Shown: one piece after another, positions 8,154-16,304 of the stretch
Numbering within the stretch: the stretch's first letter is position 1
Layout of the letters: every line of letters begins with the position of its first letter
Source of the DNA: JAGWBJ01 sp034423015
GTDB lineage: Bacteria > Chloroflexota > Dehalococcoidia > Lucifugimonadales > JAGWBF01
Length of the DNA: 64,000 nt
Direction of reading: 5' to 3'
Assembly (NCBI GenBank): GCA_034423015.1
Contig: DAOUJG010000015.1
Coordinates: forward strand, 17,385 to 81,384
Position numbers and translations under genes: made by a program
Notes under the pieces: generated by a model
What the model saw: the letters and a program-made list of their open reading frames with translations, nothing else
Database searches by the model: none
Told to the model about the DNA's origin: nothing

Positions 8154-10184
8154 CTAGCGACAGGGCTCCGCCGTGTTGAACATCAGGCCAACCTGGGTGC
8201 CGTTTATCGGCGTCCAGCCGCACACGGTCTCGGGATTGGATGCGTAGATGAGGTTGCGGAAAGCTATGGGGATGTTGACGTACTCGTCGTACATCAGCTT
8301 GGCCACCTGCTGGGCCAGGGCCTTCCGCGTTGTGGGGTTGGTGTCAGAGGCGTACTGGAGCCTCAGGTCCACGTACTTGTCGCTCCATATCCCGTCCACG
8401 GAGCCGCCCACATCCCTCCACAGTCCGTGGGTGCGTATCTTCTCGCCGAAGTTCCTGGCGGCGGGTATGACATGGACGCCCGAGGGGTTCTCGATCCCCT
8501 GCTCAGACAGAAGCTTTTCGTTGCCAACCACCAGCGGCCTGACTGCAGTCCAGTCGATGGGCACCAGCTCCGCGTCGATGCCGATGTTCTTGTAGTGGGT
8601 GACCGCAGCATCCTGCGCGTCCCTCATTTCCGGGGCTACGCCGAAGGAGAAGGCGTAGACGGTCATTTTCATGTTGGGGCAATGCTCGTCTATGAGCCTC
8701 CTGGCCTCCTCGGGGTCGTACCCGTAGGGCTGGAGGTCCGGCCGCCATCCCTCGTCGAAGGGGGTGAAGAAGGGGCTGGCCGAGAGGCTGTAGGTGCCCG
8801 GGGCATAAAGGGCCGAGGCGACCGCCTGCACGTCCACGGCCAGGTTCAGGGCCTTACGCACCTCCAGCTTGTTGGTGCAATGGGCCGGGTCTCGGCTCTG
8901 GTAGAAGTTGAGATAGAGGGAGTCCACCTGCTGGGGACCCCTGATATCCAGACCGGCGGCGCGTATCTCGTCCACGAAGACTCCGGAGCTCAAGGCCAGG
9001 TCTGCCTCTCCTGTCCGCACCTGGGCCACCCTGGGGGCATCCTCGGCAGTCAGTATGAACCTGAGCTCGTCGAACTTGGCCTTGAAGGCGGGGCTGTAGT
9101 AGCCGTCCCACTTCTCGAATCGAGTGAACGAACCGAGGCTACGGTCAACGAAGTCCCAAGGGCCGGTGCCAGGGGCGCCGGCGGACTCCCATCCCTGGGA
9201 GTTGCCGCCTGCCTCGTCCCACTTCCTCTTGGACGCTATGTACAAATCTGCCCCCGCCTTGGGGGCCAACTGGTCGTACAGGAATGGCTCGTCACTATTC
9301 AGGTTGATCCTCAGCTTGTCCGGGCCAACAACCTCCAGGCTGTCCAGCAGCTTGGCCCAGTTGTTGCAGTACAGGCAGGGCGACCCGACCGCCTCTTCGG
9401 TGGCCAGGAGTTCCAGCGAACCCTTGACGTCGTCGGATGTCAGGGTATCACCATCATGGAACGTGACACCCTCCTTGATGGTGAAGTCGTAGGTGCTGCC
9501 GTCTATCTGCTCCCAGCTCTTGGAGAGACCCCACAGGTTGGTAAACTGGTTGTCCACCGTCAGACCCAACAGATGGTCGGCGTAGTTGGCCGTGAGGGCA
9601 ATCGCCGATAGGTTGCCAGAGAGATGTGGGGCGATCTCCTCCGCGTCGAAGGTGTTCAATGCGACGGTTAGCGTCCGCTTCTCCTCCATCGCGACGAAGG
9701 GCGTGGGCGTGGGCGCCGGCGTCGCCGTGGGCGGGATCGCCGCCACGGCCTGGGACACCGCATCCGTTACCGCCTTGTCTATCGCCATGGCCAGCTCTTC
9801 GGAGGTGATGCCGGATTCTGCCCCCGCTACGGCGTCCGCCGTGGCCTGCTTGACCATCCTGTCGATCTCATCGGCAGAAACCCCCTCGGGGATCTCGATG
9901 CCCTGGATGGCCTCGTTCACCAGCATGCTGACGTCGTCAGCGGACACGCCCTCGGGGATCTCGATCCCGGCGACGGCCTCGTTGACCATCCCCGCGATTT
10001 CCTCAGCCGACACCGTGTCCCCGACGGCCTGTTCGACGGCGGACCGGACGGCCGACTCTACGTCGGCCGACGTTAAGCCAGGGGGTTGCGTTGGCGCCGG
10101 AGTCGGGTCTTCGCCGCAGGCGGCTCCCAGCACAAACAGGAGCACCATGGGGACCAGCAGGACCAGCAACCGTCGAGCCTTCAT
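8154..10184 (-). CDS. ABC transporter substrate-binding lipoprotein (SBP family 5), copy 2
   Basis: A 676-aa paralogue of the downstream gene. The signal peptide MKARRLLVLLVPM and lipobox (C23) are nearly identical, and the family-5 binding domain matches over most of its length. The linker is longer (about 150 residues) and contains two close copies of a short repeat around GIEIPEGVSAD, arranged as a tandem duplication of about 26 residues. The start is ATG with GGAGGGTTAA upstream. It is the first gene of the minus-strand arm of the transporter locus, diverging from the permease genes at 10505. Confidence 0.92.
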   Translation of the reverse strand: MKARRLLVLLVPMVLLFVLGAACGEDPTPAPTQPPGLTSADVESAVRSAVEQAVGDTVSAEEIAGMVNEAVAGIEIPEGVSADDVSMLVNEAIQGIEIPEGVSADEIDRMVKQATADAVAGAESGITSEELAMAIDKAVTDAVSQAVAAIPPTATPAPTPTPFVAMEEKRTLTVALNTFDAEEIAPHLSGNLSAIALTANYADHLLGLTVDNQFTNLWGLSKSWEQIDGSTYDFTIKEGVTFHDGDTLTSDDVKGSLELLATEEAVGSPCLYCNNWAKLLDSLEVVGPDKLRINLNSDEPFLYDQLAPKAGADLYIASKRKWDEAGGNSQGWESAGAPGTGPWDFVDRSLGSFTRFEKWDGYYSPAFKAKFDELRFILTAEDAPRVAQVRTGEADLALSSGVFVDEIRAAGLDIRGPQQVDSLYLNFYQSRDPAHCTNKLEVRKALNLAVDVQAVASALYAPGTYSLSASPFFTPFDEGWRPDLQPYGYDPEEARRLIDEHCPNMKMTVYAFSFGVAPEMRDAQDAAVTHYKNIGIDAELVPIDWTAVRPLVVGNEKLLSEQGIENPSGVHVIPAARNFGEKIRTHGLWRDVGGSVDGIWSDKYVDLRLQYASDTNPTTRKALAQQVAKLMYDEYVNIPIAFRNLIYASNPETVCGWTPINGTQVGLMFNTAEPCR

Positions 10185-10217
10185 TTAACCCTCCCCGCGC
10201 CAATAAGAACACTTGCC

Positions 10218-10283
10218 ATTGGCTGGAATCAAGCCAATTCCGGGTGTCAATTTCTCATGCGGCCTCTTGTTTTGTCAAGAGGC
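10218..10283. promoter_or_regulatory. Two inverted repeats in the divergent transporter control region
   Basis: The 320-base gap between the binding-protein and permease genes contains two small palindromes: 10218-10224 with 10232-10238 (7 bp, 7-base loop) and 10262-10269 with 10276-10283 (8 bp, 6-base loop). Two minus-strand TTGACA hexamers overlap this area, but no strong matching -10 is seen. The repeats could be operator sites or 5'-leader hairpins for the binding-protein mRNA. Confidence 0.4.
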
Positions 10284-10362
10284 GCGCCAGTGAAATACGT
10301 GGCGCGAATTGGCCCCATTTCCCTCGGGATTTTCCGCATTCCGCCACGCCTGTCCGCAGGGG

Positions 10363-10392
10363 TTGACTTCCTCAAAAACGATACCTTATAAT
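10363..10392 (+). promoter_or_regulatory. Sigma70-type promoter for the permease genes
   Basis: TTGACT at 10363-10368 and a perfect TATAAT at 10387-10392 are separated by 18 bases. The expected start of transcription is near 10399, about 105 bases before the permease start codon. Confidence 0.7.
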
Positions 10393-10504
10393 TCGCTAAT
10401 TCTCCCAGACGGGCGAGCCGCAGCCCTCACCTCGACCCTTCTCTTTATTACTGCAGATTGCAGATGGAAGTGTGTCTACGTGGTAGGGCTGACAGGAGGC
10501 AACA

Positions 10505-11428
10505 GTGGGCAAATTCATGGCCACCCGGCTTCTCCAGGCTGTCCTTACCCTGTGGGCGGTTTCCATAGTCATCTTCCTGATCCCCAGGGTGACGGGGAAC
10601 GCCGCGGACGCCCTCCTGCCCGTCGAGGCGACGGCGGAGCAGAGAGAGATACTGATCGAGGACCTAGGCCTGAACCGGCCCCTCATCGTCCAGTACGGGA
10701 CCTTCATGGTGGACATGCTGAGCCTGGACTTCGGCACGTCCTTCCGCAACAAGCTCCCCGTCAGGGGAATGCTCGGCGAGCGGTTGGTCAACTCCTTCTA
10801 CCTGGGCACCGCCTCCCTGGTGGTAGCCATAATCCTCGCCGTACCGCTGGGGACCATCGCGGCCCTGAACCGGGGCACCGTTCTGGACCGCTCGATAATG
10901 ATGATACCCATTCTGGGGCAGTCGATGCCCTCCTTCTGGGCGGGGATCCTTCTGATTCTCCTGTTCAGCATATGGCTGGGTTGGCTGCCGGCCCAGTCCC
11001 ACGACACGGGGGACTGGAAGGGCTACCTGATGCCCTCTATCAGTCTTGGATGGATCATCAGCGCGGGGGTGACGCGCCTGGTGAGGTCCAGCATGCTGGA
11101 GGTCCTGGGCTCGGAGTACGTCAAGCTGGCCAGGGCAAAGGGGGTCAGCGAGTGGTACGTGGTGTTCAAGCACGCGCTGCGCAACGCTCTGATCCCCGTG
11201 GTCACGTTCCTGGGGCTCACCTATGGCCTCATCCTGGGAGCGGCCATCGCCACGGAGACCGTCTTCTCGTGGCCGGGGATGGGCAGGCTGGCCTACGAGG
11301 CGGTGCTCTTCAGGGACTTCCCCCTGCTCCAGGCGACCACCCTCGTTTGGGCTGGGTTGATCATCGCCATCAACCTTATCGTAGACCTGATGTACGGGAT
11401 GCTGGACCCCCGCATCCGGGTAACATAG
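10505..11428 (+). CDS. Peptide/nickel-type ABC transporter permease, DppB-like
   Basis: A 307-aa inner-membrane permease with about six transmembrane helices. The N-terminal helix LLQAVLTLWAVSIVIFLIP is typical of DppB/OppB. The EAA loop that contacts the ATPases is visible around EYVKLARAKGVSEW and extends to the HALRNALIP segment. The start is GTG with AGGAGG five bases upstream. The downstream permease begins 12 bases after the stop, so the two form one transcript. With the minus-strand ATPases and binding proteins they make a complete importer. Confidence 0.93.
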   Translation: MGKFMATRLLQAVLTLWAVSIVIFLIPRVTGNAADALLPVEATAEQREILIEDLGLNRPLIVQYGTFMVDMLSLDFGTSFRNKLPVRGMLGERLVNSFYLGTASLVVAIILAVPLGTIAALNRGTVLDRSIMMIPILGQSMPSFWAGILLILLFSIWLGWLPAQSHDTGDWKGYLMPSISLGWIISAGVTRLVRSSMLEVLGSEYVKLARAKGVSEWYVVFKHALRNALIPVVTFLGLTYGLILGAAIATETVFSWPGMGRLAYEAVLFRDFPLLQATTLVWAGLIIAINLIVDLMYGMLDPRIRVT

Positions 11429-11440
11429 GCGAGGAGGGTC

Positions 11441-12850
11441 ATGCAGCTGCAAGCCGGCGCCGTAGCTAGAGCGTCCCAAGCGGGCTTACGCCAGTTCAAA
11501 GGGGTCTTCCGGGGGGCTCCCGTCATACCCGTTGCCATCGTGTTCGTGCTGGCGATCACCTCGATCTTCGGCAACGCCTTCGTAAATCTGCTGCCCACCA
11601 AGGTGGACAACTGCCCCGCCGACGCCTGCCTGAAGAACCCAGACAACTACAACCCCGAGGCCGGCAACCTGGGCGAGAAGCACTACCCACCCATCGGCAT
11701 CAAGGGGGTGGTACGAGGGGCCACCGGGGAGACTCTGTTCATCGTCCCCACCGAGGGGTTCGGCGAAGACCTGAACAACGAGATCCTATCGCCCTCGTTC
11801 CTGGCCCAGTTCGAGGCCCAGGGTGTCACCCTTCCCGAGGAGACCACGGTCAACGCCGCGGCGCCGGACCTGGAGTGGCTACTGGAGGGGACCAAATACG
11901 TGGCCAAGGGAGAGAGCGCCGGGTTCAGCCTCGCGCTGGCGGACTACCCGGACGTTTGGCCGGCACTCAGCGCCGGCACCATACCGCAGGACATCCTGGA
12001 CGAGTTCGAGGCGAACGGCATCCAGGTACCTGCCGACGCCGAGCTCGTCACCGTCTTCCCCGGATTCGAGTGGACCATCGAGAATACGCCCTACAAGATC
12101 CAGGCCGCCGCCGGAGAAGTGACCGTGGAGGCCCGCCAGATCAGGGTGGCCATCGCCGAGATCCGGGGAGGCGTCCACCACATCCTGGGGACCGACCGGC
12201 TGGGACGGGATGTGATGTCCCGGCTGATAATGGGCGGGCGGAAGTCCCTCACCATCGCGGCCATATCCATTCTCATCAGCAGCGCCCTGGGCACGACCCT
12301 GGGGCTCATCGCCGGCTACTACGGACGCTACATAGATGCCCTGCTCATGCGTCTGGTGGACCTGTCCCTGGCATTCCCCGCCATCCTTCTCGCGCTGGTG
12401 TTCGCCGTGGCCTTCGGCCCCAACGAGTGGTGGGTGGTGGTGGTCCTGGTGATGATACGTTGGGCCCACTTCGCCCGCCTGGCCCGGGGTGAGACCCTGG
12501 CGCTGAAGGAGCGGGACTTCGTGGCCCTTGCCAGGGTGGCCGGAGCGCCCGTCTGGAGGATCATCGGCATCCACATCTTCCCCAACCTGGTGAACTCCAT
12601 CGTGGTGCTGGCCACCCTGCACATCGGCTCGGCCATCATCGTGGAGGCGACTCTCAGCTTCCTCGGCGCCGGGGTGCCGCCGCCCATTCCCACCTGGGGT
12701 GAGATGATCGCCGGTGACCGGCAGTTCGTGCGCACCGCCTGGTGGGTGTCGGTATCGGCAGGTGTAGCCATCGCCCTCACGGTGCTCTCCTTCAACCTCC
12801 TGGGAGACTGGCTCCGGGACCGGCTGGACCCGGGTCTCCGTACCCTGTAG
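11441..12850 (+). CDS. Peptide/nickel-type ABC transporter permease, DppC-like, with a large extracytoplasmic insert
   Basis: The C-terminal 225 residues are an ordinary DppC permease: HILGTDRLGRDVMSRL, five further membrane helices, and the EAA loop around DFVALARVAGAP. The protein is 469 aa, against roughly 300 for the family. The extra length is a hydrophilic segment of about 180 residues between the first membrane helix (about 25-50) and the LGTDRLGRDV motif. The insert contains a CPADAC pair and two similar halves (GVTLPEETTV...PDLEWLLEGTKY and GIQVPADAEL...PGFEWTIENTPY), suggesting an internal duplication. Position predicts that it faces the periplasm or cell exterior. The second transporter's permease (28199-29257) has a smaller insert at the same place. 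Confidence 0.9.
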   Translation: MQLQAGAVARASQAGLRQFKGVFRGAPVIPVAIVFVLAITSIFGNAFVNLLPTKVDNCPADACLKNPDNYNPEAGNLGEKHYPPIGIKGVVRGATGETLFIVPTEGFGEDLNNEILSPSFLAQFEAQGVTLPEETTVNAAAPDLEWLLEGTKYVAKGESAGFSLALADYPDVWPALSAGTIPQDILDEFEANGIQVPADAELVTVFPGFEWTIENTPYKIQAAAGEVTVEARQIRVAIAEIRGGVHHILGTDRLGRDVMSRLIMGGRKSLTIAAISILISSALGTTLGLIAGYYGRYIDALLMRLVDLSLAFPAILLALVFAVAFGPNEWWVVVVLVMIRWAHFARLARGETLALKERDFVALARVAGAPVWRIIGIHIFPNLVNSIVVLATLHIGSAIIVEATLSFLGAGVPPPIPTWGEMIAGDRQFVRTAWWVSVSAGVAIALTVLSFNLLGDWLRDRLDPGLRTL

Positions 12851-12866
12851 ACAAGGCCCATCGACC

Positions 12867-12903
12867 ACAAGCCCTTCCCCCGGAGCCTGGGGGAAGGGCT
12901 TGT
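12867..12903 (+). terminator. Rho-independent-like terminator after the permease operon
   Basis: Arms 12867-12881 and 12889-12903 form a perfect 15-bp stem with a 7-base loop, followed by a short CGTTTT. It starts 16 bases after the permease stop codon. Confidence 0.8.
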
Positions 12904-12985
12904 GTCGTTTTGAGCCCGCGTACATCCAACCCACCGGCCGTAGGCCTCCCAGCCCCCTTCCCACCTGTCCGCATGCGGTGAGCAC

Positions 12986-13111
12986 ATGACGCCAGACCCC
13001 GAGAGCGCATACCGGCAGTCCATCGTCATCGACGGCTACGACGCTGAGAGCATCGGCACGGTGCTGGGAGGCAACTGGCTGCGGCCGTTCCAGAGGGTCT
13101 GGGACGAGTAG
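12986..13111 (+). pseudogene. Internally deleted remnant of a membrane dipeptidase (peptidase M19)
   Basis: A 41-codon frame joins what looks like the extreme N-terminus of an M19 (renal-type) dipeptidase (SIVIDG, where the family starts its barrel) directly to its C-terminal signature (SIGTVLGGNWLRPFQRVW). About 300 catalytic residues are missing between them, and no metal ligands remain. The frame is intact from ATG to TAG, so an in-frame deletion explains it better than random chance. It sits between the peptide-transporter terminator and the phosphonoacetate-hydrolase-like gene. A role for the 41-aa product is unlikely. Confidence 0.6.
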
Positions 13112-13160
13112 AGGCCCGCCTCCGGTTCCATCCACGGCGGCGGCATGGTAGCATGGGCGA

Positions 13161-14261
13161 ATGGACCGCCCCACCGTAATCGTCTGCGTAGACGGGCTCG
13201 ACCCGCGGTACCTGGAGACGTGCGACACCCCCAACCTGCGCCGCCTCTCCCAGGACGGTTTTCTCCACGAGGGCAAGTCCATGATGCCGTCGGTCACCAA
13301 CGTGAACAACGTGTCGCTGCTGACCGCCGTCTATCCTGAGGACCACGGCATCTGCACCAACTACCTTTGGGACCGAAGCAGGGGAGAAGGGTCCTACATG
13401 GAGTCCGGCGAGTACGTCCGGAGGGAGACGATCTTCCAACGGGCAGCCCGGCTGGGGAAGAGGTCGGTCCTGGCCACCTCCAAGGACAAGCTGCGCACCC
13501 TGCTGGGAAGAGGCGCCACCGAGGCCCTGTCCTCTGAGCGCCCCCCGGCATGGGCGGTGGAGGCCGTCGGGCCTCCACCGCCCATCTACTCCCTGGAGGT
13601 CAACGGCTGGACCATCAGGGCCGCCGGCCACGCCATGTCCCACCACGAGGCGGACCTGGTCTACATCACCACCACTGACTACGCCATGCACACGTACGCC
13701 CCGGACCATCCCCGGTCCCAGGAGCACCTGTCGGTGGTGGACGGGGCCATCGGGGAGCTGGTCGCGGCCCACCCGGAGGTTACCCTGCTGCTGACGGCGG
13801 ACCACGGCATGTCCGCCAAGACCCGCATGGTAGACGTGGGGGCCGCCCTGGAGAGCTACGGGATACGGTCCAACCCGGCGCCGATAATAAAGGACCGGTA
13901 CGTGGTCCACCATTCCAACCTGGGCGGCTGCATCTACGTGTACCTGGAGACCTCGCGCCGAGACGAAGCCATCCGGATACTCAACGAGACCCCCGGGGTG
14001 GATGGCGCCCTGTCCAGCGAAGAGGCCTCGGCCAGGTTCCACCTTCCCCAGGACCGGATAGGGGACGTGGTCGTGCTGGGAGATGCCGTCACCGTCTTCG
14101 GCGACCCCAACGAGGTGGAGCTTCCCGTGGGCCTCCGCTCCCACGGCTCCACCCACGAGACGGCCATCCCCATCCTCGGGTACAATGGCGACTTCTCGTG
14201 CTTCTCCTTCGACACCAACCGGGACGTGGGGCGCTACGTCTTCGAGCGGGCCCTAGCGTAG
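13161..14261 (+). CDS. phnA: Phosphonoacetate hydrolase-like alkaline-phosphatase superfamily enzyme
   Basis: A 366-aa member of the alkaline phosphatase/nucleotide pyrophosphatase superfamily. Metal ligands can be placed: the Asp in VCVDGLD near the N-terminus, the nucleophile Thr in MPSVTNVNNVS, the Asp/His pair in TTDYAMHTYAPDH, the DH in LTADHGMS, and the late His in LRSHGSTHE. The SVTNVNN context is characteristic of phosphonoacetate hydrolase, which splits the C-P bond of phosphonoacetate to acetate and phosphate. The symbol refers to that hydrolase, not to the unrelated E. coli phnA. A related phosphodiesterase is the main alternative. No Shine-Dalgarno is strong, and the ATG at 13161 is set by the start of the conserved fold. 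Confidence 0.75.
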   Translation: MDRPTVIVCVDGLDPRYLETCDTPNLRRLSQDGFLHEGKSMMPSVTNVNNVSLLTAVYPEDHGICTNYLWDRSRGEGSYMESGEYVRRETIFQRAARLGKRSVLATSKDKLRTLLGRGATEALSSERPPAWAVEAVGPPPPIYSLEVNGWTIRAAGHAMSHHEADLVYITTTDYAMHTYAPDHPRSQEHLSVVDGAIGELVAAHPEVTLLLTADHGMSAKTRMVDVGAALESYGIRSNPAPIIKDRYVVHHSNLGGCIYVYLETSRRDEAIRILNETPGVDGALSSEEASARFHLPQDRIGDVVVLGDAVTVFGDPNEVELPVGLRSHGSTHETAIPILGYNGDFSCFSFDTNRDVGRYVFERALA

Positions 14262-14319
14262 ACGCCCTTTCCCAATCCGGACTCACGAGACCCCAAACAT
14301 CAAGCGAGGAGGCGGACCC

Positions 14320-14748
14320 ATGACCAAGGTGCTGGTTATCCAGGGCGCCGGCATGAACATGCGCGGCAAGGCCCAGGTGGAGATATTCGGACCGTCGTCG
14401 TTGGACCAGATCAACGAGCAGATCCGCGGTTACGCCAGGGACCTGGGCATCGACCTGGAGATGTTCCACTCCAACATCGAAGGGGAGGTGGCCAACGCCC
14501 TCTACGACGCCCACGACGGCGACGTGGACGCGGCCGTCATCAACCCCGCGGGCTACACGGGCACCACGGGCCCCCTGCGCACGGCCATCACCCAGGTGCG
14601 CTTCCCGGTCTTCGAGGTCCACGTCTCCAACCCCGCGGCCCGCGGCGGCGTCTCGACCATCCAGCCCGTGTGCAAGGGCTCGGTGTGGGGGTTCGGGGTC
14701 TACGGCTACTACCTGGCGCTGGAGGGCGTCAAGTCCCTGGCCGGCTAG
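14320..14748 (+). CDS. Divergent type II dehydroquinase (AroQ)-like protein, probably a paralogue with another role
   Basis: A 142-aa protein that aligns along its whole length with type II 3-dehydroquinate dehydratases, including the INPAGYT, FEVHVSN and GFGVYGYYLALE blocks. Key residues differ. The lid-loop tyrosine of the EIYG motif is Phe23 (EIFG). The lid arginine region (LGTREP type) is RGKAQV. The HAREEFR block is AARGGVS, which keeps Arg108 but loses the downstream Arg. His101 is kept. Loss of the catalytic tyrosine makes normal shikimate-pathway activity doubtful. GAGGAGG lies upstream of the ATG. Neighbours are catabolic enzymes rather than aro genes; the aromatic operon is at 46-48 kb. 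Confidence 0.8.
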   Translation: MTKVLVIQGAGMNMRGKAQVEIFGPSSLDQINEQIRGYARDLGIDLEMFHSNIEGEVANALYDAHDGDVDAAVINPAGYTGTTGPLRTAITQVRFPVFEVHVSNPAARGGVSTIQPVCKGSVWGFGVYGYYLALEGVKSLAG

Positions 14749-14802
14749 GAGCAAGGTGAGGCGAGGCTCCGCCTTCCTACCGGCATAGTGCGGTGAGCCC
14801 CC

Positions 14803-16164
14803 TCAGGCCAGGGTCAGGATGGACGTCAGCTCGGCGATGTCCTCCACGTCTTCCAGCCGGTCGATCAGGGCCACCAGCCTGTCGGCGCCTTGGGGGTCCA
14901 GCTTCCCGGTGTGGCCCCATCCGCGCCGGAACTTGGTCATGGCCTCCTCCTCGGTGAGGGGGCTCTCCGGACTGCCCTTCAGGGCCTGGAGCTCCTCGTG
15001 GATGGCGCCGTTGCTGGTGTAGACGTCCAGGTACAGGGGTACCATGGCCTGGGGGTCGTCGTTGTCCGGGTCCTTGACCACCTCGACCCGGGATGCCAGG
15101 TCGTAGATGGCGTCGTTGGCGAGGGCCTCTGCCTCGAAGTGGCTGATCCAGACGTCGCCGTAGAGCAGGGCGACCGCGACGCAGTACTGCAGGCAGAGCC
15201 GCGCGCTCTGGGGCGTCATCTTGCCCTTGACGGCGGGACGGCCCACCAGGCGCATGCTCAGCTCGGGCACGGTTACCTTGACCGCCTTCACGTCCGCCGG
15301 GTCCAGCCTGTGCTCGGCGCGGACTTTGAGGGCGGCTTCTACTCCTCCGTTGGCCAGGCGTCCCGTGCAGTAGGGCTTGTAGGCCAGGTGCTCGATCTCG
15401 AAGGTGCTCCCCAGGCCATCCAGGGGCCGCTCCGCATCGTAGTCGCCGCCCTCGAACAGGCGATAATACCCGTAGAGGCCCTCCAGCAGGCCCCTGGGCC
15501 CCGTCATGCCCTCGGCGGCCAGGTTGGTGGCGACGACCGCGGAACGTGCAGCGAAGGCAGGTTGCATGGTGTTCACCAGCACCCCCTCGGAGTGGGACTG
15601 GAGGGTGCCCGAAATCTGCGAGTACATCACCCCCAGGGCGTCCAGGGTCCGCTCCCGGTCCAACCCCGCCAGTCGGGACCCGCCGTACACGGCCCCGAAG
15701 GCGCCGCAGGTGGCCGGCCGGTAGAACACCAGCCCCCGCTTGCACCCCCAGCCCACCCGGCAGGCCAGGTCCACCCCCATGGCCATGGCGGCCAGGAACT
15801 CCTTGCCGGAGACGCCGCCGGTCTGCTCGGCCACGGCCAGGGTGGCCGCCGTGATGGAGGACATGGGATGGATGCCCGCGGGGTGTATGCAGTCGAACTC
15901 CTTGCTGTGGACCAGGGTGCCGTTCATCAGGGCCGCGCTGGGAGCCGGGACCTTCTTCCCGGAGAACCAGGGGGTGCTCTCCGGCTCGCCTCCCCACTTA
16001 TGGACGGTCCGGCCGACCACCTGTGCCTCGGGGGACGTGAACGCGGCTGCACAGACGCCGAAGGTGTCCAGGAGGAACCGTTTCGTCGCGTCCACCGCCC
16101 GTTCGTTGAGGTCCTTGTACTCCAGGTCCACGGTGCCCCTCAGCAGGCGCTCTATCAAGTCCAT
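14803..16164 (-). CDS. MmgE/PrpD family protein (2-methylcitrate dehydratase-like), copy 1
   Basis: A 453-aa member of the MmgE/PrpD family, which includes 2-methylcitrate dehydratase, cis-aconitate decarboxylase and iminodisuccinate epimerase. The all-helical first domain begins ERAVDATKRFLLDTFGV and holds the conserved NGTLVHSKEFDCIHPAGIHP segment. The second, smaller domain has the conserved KPYCTGRLANGG region. No prpC or prpB lies nearby, so propionate metabolism cannot be assumed; in these genomes the family is often a catabolic dehydratase of unknown substrate. It is convergent with the AroQ-like gene. A second copy is at 52534-53901. Confidence 0.85.
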   Translation of the reverse strand: MDLIERLLRGTVDLEYKDLNERAVDATKRFLLDTFGVCAAAFTSPEAQVVGRTVHKWGGEPESTPWFSGKKVPAPSAALMNGTLVHSKEFDCIHPAGIHPMSSITAATLAVAEQTGGVSGKEFLAAMAMGVDLACRVGWGCKRGLVFYRPATCGAFGAVYGGSRLAGLDRERTLDALGVMYSQISGTLQSHSEGVLVNTMQPAFAARSAVVATNLAAEGMTGPRGLLEGLYGYYRLFEGGDYDAERPLDGLGSTFEIEHLAYKPYCTGRLANGGVEAALKVRAEHRLDPADVKAVKVTVPELSMRLVGRPAVKGKMTPQSARLCLQYCVAVALLYGDVWISHFEAEALANDAIYDLASRVEVVKDPDNDDPQAMVPLYLDVYTSNGAIHEELQALKGSPESPLTEEEAMTKFRRGWGHTGKLDPQGADRLVALIDRLEDVEDIAELTSILTLA

Positions 16165-16203
16165 GCCTTTACCGCCATCCTTCCTAGCCTCATTGCTGGT
16201 GGG

Positions 16204-16232
16204 AGTGTAAGTCCGGCGGCATCGGGTGTCAA
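16204..16232 (-). promoter_or_regulatory. Sigma70-type promoter for MmgE/PrpD copy 1
   Basis: On the minus strand, TTGACA (16232-16227) and TACACT (16209-16204) are separated by 17 bases, about 40 bases upstream of the start codon. Confidence 0.65.
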
Positions 16233-16304
16233 CGTCGAAGCCGGGACCGGGCGGCTACCTCAGGGTGTATAATCTGCCATGACGACGTCCGGTCGGGAGC
16301 GGGG

